DNA from: Bog-950 sp046329495
GTDB lineage: Bacteria > Bacteroidota > Bacteroidia > Chitinophagales > LD1
Assembly: GCA_046329495.1 (NCBI GenBank)
Contig: JAXLUO010000002.1
Location: 62,001 to 126,000, forward strand
Direction: 5' to 3'
Length of the DNA: 64,000 nucleotides
Shown: positions 35,548-42,068 of the stretch, piece by piece
How positions within the stretch are numbered: the stretch's first letter is position 1
Layout: each line of letters opens with the position of its first letter
Translations under genes and position numbers: made by a program
The notes under the pieces: generated by a model
Seen by the model: only the letters and a program-made list of their open reading frames with translations
Databases searched by the model: none
What the model was told of the DNA's origin: nothing

Positions 35548-36351
35548 TTAGCGCAACAGCTCTTTTACCACGATAAAAACGCCTATGGCCAGCATCAGCC
35601 AACCAAAGTATACCTTCATGCGCTGTCCATCGATTAAACCGGCCAGGTAATGCCCCACAAAAACACCTGCTACCGAGCAGGCTGAAAAAGCTGCCAAAAA
35701 CAACCAGTTCAGGTTAGGACTGTGGCTAAGATCGCCGGCAAAGCCTACAAACGAGTTAACGGCAACCAACACCAGCGAGGTACCTACAGCGCGGCGCATG
35801 TCCAGATTGGCAAAATGCACCAGCGCAGGGATCATCAAAAAACCGCCTCCGGCACCAACTAATCCTAAAAAAGCGCCTACACCAATGGCATAGGGTATTA
35901 AGCGGGGATAATGGGTAGCATGCACAGGTTCGGGCTGCTCGGGAGCCGCTCCACCTTTAATCATTTTATAGGAGGCCAGCAGAATAACTATAGCCAGTAC
36001 AAACAGAATGAGGTGGTCCTTATCAAGTGTAAATCCGCCTATGCTAAAAATCACCTTCGGAATAGCCGGTATTACCAAACTGCGCACCAGAAAAACGGTG
36101 ATGAGGGATGGAATACCATACCACAGCGCCGTTTTGTAATGCACCAAACCCTTACGAATGTTTTGAACAGCACCTGAACTTGCTGCTACGCCTACCAAAA
36201 ACATGGAGTACGCCGTTGCCGTTGGCATATCGTACTTAAAGAGGTAATATATTACCGGTACTGAAAGTAAAGCTCCGCCACCGCCCATTAAGCCTAACAC
36301 CAGGCCGGTTAATACAGCCCCCAGATAACCCAGTATATGATAGATATCCAT
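35548..36351 (-). CDS. TauE/SafE family sulfite/anion exporter
   Basis: A 267-residue membrane protein with about eight hydrophobic segments, glycine-rich as usual in the TauE/SafE family: GYLGAVLTGLVLGLMGGGG at the N-terminus, its pseudo-repeat IGVGAFLGLVGAGGGFLMIP after the cytoplasmic loop, and ALVHFANLDMRRAVGTS. Members move sulfite, sulfonates or related organic anions across the inner membrane. The substrate cannot be told here, but a divergent neighbour leads to the cysE-cysK locus, so a link to sulfur metabolism is possible. The gap to the gene at 36464 holds a promoter element for that gene. Confidence 0.9.
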   Translation of the reverse strand: MDIYHILGYLGAVLTGLVLGLMGGGGALLSVPVIYYLFKYDMPTATAYSMFLVGVAASSGAVQNIRKGLVHYKTALWYGIPSLITVFLVRSLVIPAIPKVIFSIGGFTLDKDHLILFVLAIVILLASYKMIKGGAAPEQPEPVHATHYPRLIPYAIGVGAFLGLVGAGGGFLMIPALVHFANLDMRRAVGTSLVLVAVNSFVGFAGDLSHSPNLNWLFLAAFSACSVAGVFVGHYLAGLIDGQRMKVYFGWLMLAIGVFIVVKELLR

Positions 36352-36439
36352 TTGCAGCTGTAAGATTCAGAAATTATTGCAGGAAGCAAAAATGGTTTGC
36401 GTGATAATACTCACCAACGGTAAAAATGGTTAGAGTACT

Positions 36440-36447
36440 TACCTTTG
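36440..36447 (+). promoter_or_regulatory. TAnnTTTG -7 promoter element upstream of the MGMT-fold gene
   Basis: TACCTTTG matches TAnnTTTG exactly, 16 bases before the ATG at 36464. No good -33 element is visible. Confidence 0.5.
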
Positions 36448-36463
36448 ATTAAATAACTTGTAA

Positions 36464-36973
36464 ATGGCAACAACAAGCAATACAAAGGCGAAAGCAAAAA
36501 AAGCCAAACATACCTGGACTGAGAAACTTGAAAAAGAACAGCAACCGCAGGTGGTAAAACTAAATACCGCACAGCGTATGCGATGGGGAGGCGAAACTAT
36601 GTTTATAGCTACACCCCAAATGCTGCAACAGGTAATTGCTAAAGTGCCCAAAGGCAAACTGACCACGGTAAACCTGATAAGAGAAAAACTGGCAGCCGAC
36701 AACGGTACCGATGTTACCTGCCCTATAACTACAGGCATTTTTATATGGATTGTTGCCAATGCCATGGAAGAGGCAAGGCTGGCGGGGAGAAGCAAAATTG
36801 TGCCTTACTGGCGCGTACTGAAAGAAGGTGGCAAGTTAAATGAGAAATACCCCGGTGGTATTGAAGCACAAACCAAACAACTGGAAGCAGAAGGCTTTTT
36901 GGTGGTGCCTACCAAAAACGGCAAAGGGGCTACAGTTGCCGGGTACGAGCAAAAACTTTACCGCTTTGCCTGA
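36464..36973 (+). CDS. MGMT-fold (alkyltransferase-like) protein lacking the active cysteine
   Basis: A 169-residue protein. After a basic N-terminus (KAKAKKAKH), residues 55-165 resemble the DNA-binding domain of O6-alkylguanine-DNA alkyltransferase: VPKGKLTTVNLIREKL, then the site IVPYWRVLKEGGKLNEKYPG, and QTKQLEAEGF. In true enzymes the site reads PCHR and in alkyltransferase-like proteins PWHR; here it is PYWR. So the methyl-accepting cysteine is absent and also the histidine next to it. I recall a Bacteroidota family of this kind annotated as 'MGMT family protein', with no defined role. DNA damage recognition is a guess from the fold. It has its own -7 element. The cysteine leader follows 58 bases after its stop. 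Confidence 0.75.
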   Translation: MATTSNTKAKAKKAKHTWTEKLEKEQQPQVVKLNTAQRMRWGGETMFIATPQMLQQVIAKVPKGKLTTVNLIREKLAADNGTDVTCPITTGIFIWIVANAMEEARLAGRSKIVPYWRVLKEGGKLNEKYPGGIEAQTKQLEAEGFLVVPTKNGKGATVAGYEQKLYRFA

Positions 36974-36997
36974 TTACCCAAAAAAAATGTAAAGCGG

Positions 36998-37027
36998 TTT
37001 TACCAATTCAATATTTTTATACTTTCG
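36998..37027 (+). promoter_or_regulatory. Candidate promoter of the cys leader-cysE-cysK operon
   Basis: TACTTTCG (37020-37027) is one mismatch from TAnnTTTG; TTTT at 36998-37001 occupies the expected -33 position. The -7 element ends 4 bases before the ATG of the leader peptide at 37032, so transcription would start at or next to that ATG. The same TTCG variant is found before the topoisomerase IV genes (48449-48456). Confidence 0.5.
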
Positions 37028-37031
37028 TTGT

Positions 37032-37088
37032 ATGTTATTCATCCCCACCAATAACTGTTGTTGTTGTAAGCGCCACGGCGAAGGGTGA
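37032..37088 (+). CDS. Polycysteine leader peptide of the cysE-cysK attenuator
   Basis: An 18-codon frame, too short for usual gene callers, reads MLFIPTNNCCCCKRHGEG and stops with TGA at 37086-37088. Four consecutive TGT codons occupy 37056-37067. Cysteine is normally one of the rarest residues, and the frame lies directly in front of the two cysteine biosynthesis genes, followed by an intrinsic terminator. This is the layout of a classical ribosome-mediated attenuator leader: with little Cys-tRNA the ribosome would stall on the Cys run. Codons 16-19 (GAA GGG TGA region) contain GAAGGGT, which is the exact complement of seven bases in the 5' arm of the terminator. The product itself probably has no function. 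No Shine-Dalgarno sequence precedes the ATG, and the promoter position suggests leaderless translation. Polycysteine leaders with such a role are known from mycobacteria; I know of no described case in Bacteroidota. Confidence 0.82.
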   Translation: MLFIPTNNCCCCKRHGEG

Positions 37089-37160
37089 TGTATTTGTATT
37101 GGTAAAAACTAATGTAATACTATAGTAACCCTTCCGCGAACGGAAGGGTTTTTTATTTGT
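37077..37160 (+). promoter_or_regulatory. Cysteine attenuator: antiterminator/terminator switch
   Basis: Terminator: AACCCTTCCG (37127-37136), loop CGAA, CGGAAGGGTT (37141-37150), then TTTTATTTG. The stem is a perfect 10 bp. Antiterminator: GAAGGGT (37080-37086) in the leader pairs with ACCCTTC (37128-37134), sequestering the 5' arm. A ribosome stalled on the Cys codons at 37056-37067 would leave 37080-37086 free, so the antiterminator forms and cysE is transcribed. A ribosome that reaches the stop codon (37086-37088) covers it, so the terminator forms. The 41 bases between the elements are A+T rich and have no other strong pairing. Confidence 0.8.
37127..37157 (+). terminator. Intrinsic terminator in the cysE leader
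   Basis: Perfect 10-bp stem with a CGAA tetraloop and following T-rich tract. It lies between the leader peptide and cysE, 16 bases or so before the cysE ATG at 37176, so it must be conditional for cysE to be expressed from the upstream promoter. Confidence 0.92.
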
Positions 37161-37175
37161 TGTAAGGAAAGAAAT

Positions 37176-37973
37176 ATGAGTGCAATAACGATTGATTTTA
37201 GCCGGTTACCCAGCAGGGCGTTAACGCAAAAATTTGTGGACGACCTGATTGATTATCTCTTTCCGGTAGAGGCCAACTTTAATTTTAATGAGGACCTGAA
37301 AGAGGAAAAAGCCCGAAGGCTTAGAATTAAGTTGGATGAGTTACTGCAGCCCCTGAGGCTGGTAAATGAAGCAGAGGTTATTGAAAGCTTTTTTGCGGCG
37401 GTGCCTGCCGTTTTTGATAAGCTGATTGCCGACGGACATCTGTTTTTGCAGTCGGACCCCGCAGCGGAGTGCATTGAGGAGGTTATCATAGCTTACCCCG
37501 GCTTTTATGCCATTGCCGTTTACCGCATTGCGCACGAACTTGCTCTGCTGAATGTGCCGATACTACCCCGCGTAATTACAGAGTATGCCCATAGCCAAAC
37601 CGGCATTGATATACACCCCGGTGCACAGATAGGCACACCTTTTTTTATTGATCACGGCACCGGTGTGGTAATAGGCCAAACTACAGTAATAGGCAATAAC
37701 GTTAAGATTTACCAGGGTGTAACTTTAGGCGCGCTGGCGGTTAGAAAAGAAAAACAGGGTTCGAAACGTCATCCTACTATTGAGGATAACGTGATAATTT
37801 ACGCCGGTAGTTGCATACTGGGCGGCGATACGGTTATAGGGCACGACAGTGTGATTGGCGGCAACGTGTGGTTAACACAAAGCGTGCTCCCCTACTCTAT
37901 TGTATATCATAAGAGCGATGTAAAAATCCGCGATAAGTCGGAACTGGACGAGATAATAGATTTTGTAATATAA
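37176..37973 (+). CDS. cysE: Serine O-acetyltransferase
   Basis: A 265-residue enzyme that transfers acetyl from acetyl-CoA to L-serine, the first committed step of cysteine synthesis. The N-terminal helical domain ends with AVYRIAHELALLNVPILPRVI. The left-handed beta helix follows: IDIHPGAQIGTPFFIDHGTG, VVIGQTTVIGNNVKIYQGVT, KRHPTIEDNVIIYAGSCIL, GGNVWLTQSV. The catalytic histidines are in DIHPG and IDHGTG. Such enzymes are usually inhibited by cysteine. It precedes cysK by 26 bases, and the pair can form the cysteine synthase complex; the C-terminal tail ends DFVI, an isoleucine C-terminus being the feature that inserts into the CysK active site. Expression is likely under the attenuator upstream. 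Confidence 0.96.
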   Translation: MSAITIDFSRLPSRALTQKFVDDLIDYLFPVEANFNFNEDLKEEKARRLRIKLDELLQPLRLVNEAEVIESFFAAVPAVFDKLIADGHLFLQSDPAAECIEEVIIAYPGFYAIAVYRIAHELALLNVPILPRVITEYAHSQTGIDIHPGAQIGTPFFIDHGTGVVIGQTTVIGNNVKIYQGVTLGALAVRKEKQGSKRHPTIEDNVIIYAGSCILGGDTVIGHDSVIGGNVWLTQSVLPYSIVYHKSDVKIRDKSELDEIIDFVI

Positions 37974-37999
37974 TAACTCACAAAAAATACAACCAAAAA

Positions 38000-38917
38000 A
38001 TGAAAGCGAACAACATTTTAGAAACCATCGGCAATACGCCGCACCTGCGTATTAATAAACTGTTTGGGCCTAACCACGAAGTATGGATAAAACTGGAACG
38101 CAGCAACCCCGGCGGCAGCATTAAGGACCGCATTGCCTTGAGCATGATAGAGGATGCAGAAAAGAAAGGCATACTGAAACCGGGTAGTGTAATTATAGAA
38201 CCTACCTCGGGCAACACAGGCATTGGCCTGGCCATAGTGGCAGCCGTTAAAGGCTATAAATTGATACTGGTAATGCCGGAATCGATGAGTGTGGAGCGCA
38301 GAAGATTGATGAAGGCGTATGGTGCTTCGTTTGAATTAACCCCGCGCGAAAAAGGTATGAAGGGCGCCATTGAAAAAGCAAAAGAGTTGGCAGAAGCTAC
38401 TCCTAATTCGTGGATACCACAGCAGTTTGATAACCCCGCCAATATTGAAGTGCACGTACGAACAACCGCACAGGAGATATTGGCCGATTTCCCCGATGGC
38501 ATTGATTACCTGATAACAGGTGTTGGTACCGGTGGCCACATTACAGGGGTGGCCCGTGTGCTGAAAGCAAAGTTCCCTAACCTGAAGGTGTTTGCAGTAG
38601 AACCGGTTCTATCGCCGGTTATAAGTGGCGGTCAACCAGCGCCACACCCTATACAGGGTATAGGTGCCGGATTTATACCCGGTAACCTGGATACAACTGT
38701 GCTGGATGGTGTGATTACCGTTAGTAAGGAAGAAGCATTTGACTATGCTATCCGTGCCGGTAAAGAGGAAGGTTTATTTGGTGGCATTTCATCGGGGGCA
38801 ACCCTTGCGGCGATTGCTAAAAAGCTGCCTGAAATACCGGCGGGTAAGCGCGTGCTTGGCTTTAACTACGATACCGGTGAACGTTACCTGAGTATTGAAG
38901 GTTTGTTTGAACTGTAA
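38000..38917 (+). CDS. cysK: Cysteine synthase (O-acetylserine sulfhydrylase)
   Basis: A 305-residue PLP enzyme that makes cysteine from O-acetylserine and sulfide. The PLP lysine is in NPGGSIKDRIALSM; the substrate loop reads PTSGNTGIGLA; the phosphate-binding GVGTGGHITG and the late GGISSGATLAA are typical of the CysK class. Length and motifs separate it from cystathionine beta-synthase (no CBS domain). It is the second gene of the operon behind cysE, and an intrinsic terminator follows, so the operon ends here. The start ATG at 38000 comes after the A-rich stretch CAAAAAATACAACC, with no Shine-Dalgarno. Confidence 0.96.
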   Translation: MKANNILETIGNTPHLRINKLFGPNHEVWIKLERSNPGGSIKDRIALSMIEDAEKKGILKPGSVIIEPTSGNTGIGLAIVAAVKGYKLILVMPESMSVERRRLMKAYGASFELTPREKGMKGAIEKAKELAEATPNSWIPQQFDNPANIEVHVRTTAQEILADFPDGIDYLITGVGTGGHITGVARVLKAKFPNLKVFAVEPVLSPVISGGQPAPHPIQGIGAGFIPGNLDTTVLDGVITVSKEEAFDYAIRAGKEEGLFGGISSGATLAAIAKKLPEIPAGKRVLGFNYDTGERYLSIEGLFEL

Positions 38918-38937
38918 ACAACACAGCAACACATAAC

Positions 38938-38978
38938 ATCACCCTTTTTTGCCTTGCAGAAAAGGGTGATTTGCTTTT
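38938..38978 (+). terminator. Intrinsic terminator of the cysE-cysK operon
   Basis: ATCACCCTTTT (38938-38948) pairs with AAAAGGGTGAT (38960-38970), loop of 11 nt, followed by TTGCTTTT. It lies 20 bases after the cysK stop and 4 bases before the stop of the convergent gene. Confidence 0.88.
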
Positions 38979-38981
38979 AAG

Positions 38982-39716
38982 CTATTGCTTTATTGCTTCT
39001 TCAATATCGCGCTTTAAAAAACCCCCAATACCGCTCAACCCACCGCTGTAGCTTTTCAAAATTTTACCATTTCGGCCTATAATTAAGTGTGTAGGATAGG
39101 CTGTTATATTGCTATTTTTAACCAATTGTTCAGCTTCGGGCAACACGCGGTATTTAAGTAGATTACTCTGCAAAAAGTGTAATACAACCGGCCGTTTCTC
39201 AAAGTCAGGCGCCAGGAACACTACCTCCTTGTTATTCGCAAAAGAGTCAACCAGGGCATTAAGCTCAGGTAGCTCTGCCACACATGGTTTGCATTGGGTA
39301 AACCAAAAACTGATAACTACCACCTTGCCTTTTAATGCAGCGCTGCTTAAAGCCTGGCTGTCGGCATCCATAACATTAAAGGCAGGGAACATGTCTCCCT
39401 CAGTCAGGCCGTTTTTGGTTACTATTCCTGACTGCACCACCCGGGTATCCCGTTTACCTTCATCGGTTACCTGCTTTGCACGCAGGCGGTATTGACCGGT
39501 GCTATTACCCGATGCGTTTTTAATGGGATCGAGTGTGTAGTTACCTCCTGAAAGCTTTTGCAACAGCACATTGTACGGCATCCGGTTTCCGGCACTATCC
39601 AGCACCACGGTGTGCTCGTTTAGTTGCACACTGAACGAGTTGCGCTGTACAGTTTGAGCATTGGCTGCTGCGGTAACAAGCAACAGTAGGATCAGAACAT
39701 ATTTCCACTTCAACAT
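38982..39716 (-). CDS. TlpA-like thioredoxin-family protein
   Basis: A 244-residue exported protein with signal peptide MLKWKYVLILLLLVTAAANA. The N-terminal 100 residues (YRLRAKQVTDEGKR) are a small domain without recognisable motif. The C-terminal 130 residues are a thioredoxin fold with active site WFTQCKPCVAELP and cis-proline loop near ITAYPTHLIIGRNG. Proteins of this AhpC/TSA-TlpA type work as periplasmic thiol-disulfide reductants. The CKPC pair differs from the CGPC of thioredoxin but is frequent in TlpA/ResA proteins. Convergent with cysK, so not in that operon; any functional link to cysteine is only by position. Confidence 0.88.
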   Translation of the reverse strand: MLKWKYVLILLLLVTAAANAQTVQRNSFSVQLNEHTVVLDSAGNRMPYNVLLQKLSGGNYTLDPIKNASGNSTGQYRLRAKQVTDEGKRDTRVVQSGIVTKNGLTEGDMFPAFNVMDADSQALSSAALKGKVVVISFWFTQCKPCVAELPELNALVDSFANNKEVVFLAPDFEKRPVVLHFLQSNLLKYRVLPEAEQLVKNSNITAYPTHLIIGRNGKILKSYSGGLSGIGGFLKRDIEEAIKQ

Positions 39717-39847
39717 AGGGTCCGCTTTTTCATTCTTCCACTAAAATAGAAATCCTCTAACAAGCCACTAATTCATCTGTAAAACATGTTAGAATAGATA
39801 ATAGAAACCGCGAAAAGCCGTTTGAGTACTAAACTAACAAGTACACT

Positions 39848-40708
39848 ATGCGACCCTGGATAATTCTATTACTAATTGCCTTGCTGAGTTGTGCCCAACC
39901 AATGCAGCAGGCAACTACCACTCGCGACGATTCGCGGGATAATGTGTATAGCTGGAACACAACTTATAGTACTGATAATAAATTACAGAACCGCATTGCC
40001 CCGCCGGAAGGCTATACGAGAGTAAGTACCGGCAAAAAAACGTTTGCGGATTGGTTGCGCAACATCCCTTTAAAACCGGGTAAGCCGGATGTGCTGCTGT
40101 ATAATGGTGAAAAAAAAGACAACCAAAATGCCCATTATGCAGTACTTGATATTGATGTAGGTAAAAAGGACCTGCAGCAGTGCGCCGATGCTGTAATGCG
40201 TTTACGTGCCGAATATTTATGGAGTCAGAAACGCTACAACGACATCCACTTTAATTACACCAATGGCTTTAACCTGGAATACAGCAAATGGAAAGAAGGT
40301 TACAGGCCGAAAGTAAATGGCAGTGATGTAACCTGGGAAAAGAGTGGCCAGCCGGATGATTCGTATGCCAACTTTAAAAAGTATATGGAATCGGTATTTA
40401 CCTACTGCGGCACCAAATCGCTGAGTTTGGAGATGAAGGACGTAAAGGACATCCACAACATTGAAGCAGGCGATGTATTTATCCGGGGAGGCTTTCCGGG
40501 CCATGCTGTAATAGTGTTGGATGTAGCACAGAACACAGCCGGCGATAAAGTGTTTCTTTTAGGTCAAAGCTATATGCCCGCACAGGATATGCACGTATTG
40601 GTAAATCCCAACAGCACCGAACTTTCGCCCTGGTATTCCGAAAAGTTCTTCGATATACTGGCTACACCGGAGTGGAATTTTTATAAAAATGAATTGAAAG
40701 CCTGGTAA
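39848..40708 (+). CDS. DUF4846 family lipoprotein
   Basis: A 286-residue protein. The N-terminus (MRPWIILLLIALLSCAQ) is a lipoprotein signal with Cys15. The pattern FADWLRNIPLKPG, then CADAVMRLRAEYLWS, HFNYTNGFNLEYSKW, GFPGHAVIVLDVA and GQSYMPAQDMHVLVNP matches the DUF4846 family as I know it. The function is unknown; a periplasmic or outer-membrane-associated hydrolase-like role has been guessed from the NlpC-like order of Cys (FTYCGTKSL) and His (GHAVIV), which this protein also has. A very long inverted repeat follows the gene. Single-gene unit. Confidence 0.82.
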   Translation: MRPWIILLLIALLSCAQPMQQATTTRDDSRDNVYSWNTTYSTDNKLQNRIAPPEGYTRVSTGKKTFADWLRNIPLKPGKPDVLLYNGEKKDNQNAHYAVLDIDVGKKDLQQCADAVMRLRAEYLWSQKRYNDIHFNYTNGFNLEYSKWKEGYRPKVNGSDVTWEKSGQPDDSYANFKKYMESVFTYCGTKSLSLEMKDVKDIHNIEAGDVFIRGGFPGHAVIVLDVAQNTAGDKVFLLGQSYMPAQDMHVLVNPNSTELSPWYSEKFFDILATPEWNFYKNELKAW

Positions 40709-40713
40709 TAGCC

Positions 40714-40770
40714 GTGGATTGCATAAAAAAAGGTCGACTGTAGTAGCCGACCTTTTTTTATGCAATCCAC
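40714..40770. terminator. Very long perfect inverted repeat (23 bp), probable bidirectional terminator
   Basis: Arms 40714-40736 and 40748-40770 are exact reverse complements over 23 bases, with an 11-nt spacer. The inner part is AAAAAAAGGTCG / CGACCTTTTTTT, so a terminator-like core sits inside. The outer part, GTGGATTGCAT / ATGCAATCCAC, is unusual for a simple terminator. It starts 6 bases after the DUF4846 stop codon. Confidence 0.75.
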
Positions 40771-40807
40771 TCAAATCCAGTTATTTGCAAGCACCTGACA
40801 AAAATCA

Positions 40808-40824
40808 TTTAGAATTAGTCTAAA
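40808..40824 (+). promoter_or_regulatory. Operator-like palindrome, copy 1, upstream of the imelysin operon
   Basis: TTTAGAATTAGTCTAAA, an inverted repeat TTTAGA-N5-TCTAAA. It ends 4 bases before the -33 element. Copy 2 read on the minus strand is TTTAGATTTAGTCTAAA, 16 of 17 identical. Confidence 0.75.
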
Positions 40825-40828
40825 TAAG

Positions 40829-40859
40829 TTTGGATTATTGCCATACCCCTATAGATTTG
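40829..40859 (+). promoter_or_regulatory. Promoter of the imelysin/TonB-receptor operon
   Basis: TTTG at 40829-40832 and TAGATTTG at 40852-40859 match the Bacteroidota -33 (TTTG) and -7 (TAnnTTTG) elements exactly, with a 19-base spacer. Transcription should start near 40865, giving a leader of about 30 bases. Confidence 0.82.
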
Positions 40860-40871
40860 CGGCTGAAATTA

Positions 40872-40888
40872 TTTAGACTAAATCTAAA
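40872..40888 (-). promoter_or_regulatory. Operator-like palindrome, copy 2, downstream of the transcription start
   Basis: TTTAGACTAAATCTAAA on the plus strand. Centre-to-centre distance from copy 1 is 64 bases, about six helical turns, so both sites face the same side of the DNA. Together they bracket the promoter. Confidence 0.75.
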
Positions 40889-40896
40889 CAAGACCC

Positions 40897-42066
40897 ATGC
40901 ACAAGCTTTTTCTACCTCTGATTGCTATTACCCTTTTGACCTTTACACCTTCCTGCAAAAAAGATAAAGGGCCTACTGAAGCCCAGAAAAAGGCCGTTAT
41001 CTCCAATTACTCGGCTATAGTTTATGCTAATTATAGCGATGCGTTGACCCGCGCGCAGGAATTGAAAACAAAGGTAGATGCCTTTGTTGCAAACCCCTCT
41101 CAAGCCGGTTTAGATGAAGCCCGCGATGCCTGGAAAGCAGCGCGCCTGCCTTACGGCCAAACTGAGGTATATCGCTTTTCGGCGGGGCCTATTGACGATG
41201 ATAATGGCCCGGAAGGCCTGCTGAACTCGTGGCCCCTGGATGAAAAGTTTATTGATTATGTACAGGGCCAGCCAAACGTTGGTTTAATAAACGATGTTAC
41301 GAATGTACCTGTATTAAGTAAATCGGTAATAGAAGCCATGAATGAACAGGCCGGTGAAACCAACATAAGCTGTGGTTACCATGCCGTAGAGTTTATGTTG
41401 TGGGGTCAGGATTTTAGCGCCAGCGGCCCGGGTAACCGACCTTATACCGATTTTATTGTTGGTGGTACCGCTGCTAATCAGGCACGCCGCGCACAATACC
41501 TGCAAATTTGTACTGATTTAATAATAGACCATTTGCAATACCTGGTAGATGCCTGGGCACCGAATGGCAGCAACTACCGCCACGATTTTGAGAATGGAAA
41601 TACCGATCAGGCCTTAACCAAAATATTGCAGGGCATGGGTTCGCTTGCCAAAGGCGAATTAGCAGGTGAGCGCTTAGAAGTAGCCTACGATACGCAGCTA
41701 CAGGAAGACGAACATTCTTGCTTTAGCGATAATACCACCAACGATGTGCGCATGAATATGCTGGGCATTAAGAATGTATTTATGGGTACCTATACCCGAA
41801 TAGACGGCAGCACCATCACCGGCACCGGCATTTACGAACTGATTAAAGCAAAAGACGAGGACTTAGGTGAAGAATTGGAAGAGGATGACATTGACGGATG
41901 CATGGATGCCTGCAACGATATATTAGCTCCATTCGATCAGCAAATTTTGGCATCGAACCCAACCGGCCGTCAAACGGTTAAAACAGCAATCGACCGGTTA
42001 AAGGTGTTGGGCGATAAATTATCGCTTGCTGCACAGAAACTTGGTTTAACCATCGTTGTTCAATAA
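40897..42066 (+). CDS. Imelysin family protein (peptidase M75 fold, iron-regulated type), first copy
   Basis: A 389-residue exported protein; the N-terminus MHKLFLPLIAITLLTFTPSC ends in a lipobox-like Cys20. The helical imelysin domain covers the rest: AVISNYSAIVYANYSDAL, AWKAARLPYGQTEVYRFSAG, and the GxHxxE motif in CGYHAVEFMLWGQ near residue 160, which is proposed to bind a metal in ICMP/EfeO-like proteins. These proteins are thought to be part of iron acquisition, not peptidases. First gene of a five-gene operon with a TonB-dependent receptor at its end. Gap to the next gene is 2 bases. Regulation by two operator-like palindromes fits metal control. Confidence 0.92.
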   Translation: MHKLFLPLIAITLLTFTPSCKKDKGPTEAQKKAVISNYSAIVYANYSDALTRAQELKTKVDAFVANPSQAGLDEARDAWKAARLPYGQTEVYRFSAGPIDDDNGPEGLLNSWPLDEKFIDYVQGQPNVGLINDVTNVPVLSKSVIEAMNEQAGETNISCGYHAVEFMLWGQDFSASGPGNRPYTDFIVGGTAANQARRAQYLQICTDLIIDHLQYLVDAWAPNGSNYRHDFENGNTDQALTKILQGMGSLAKGELAGERLEVAYDTQLQEDEHSCFSDNTTNDVRMNMLGIKNVFMGTYTRIDGSTITGTGIYELIKAKDEDLGEELEEDDIDGCMDACNDILAPFDQQILASNPTGRQTVKTAIDRLKVLGDKLSLAAQKLGLTIVVQ

Positions 42067-42068
42067 GC

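Noticed and set aside
40808..40888. Fur box interpretation of the palindromes
   Set aside because: The sequence TTTAGA-N5-TCTAAA does not match GATAATGATAATCATTATC; a Fur call cannot be supported, so only an operator-like site is claimed.
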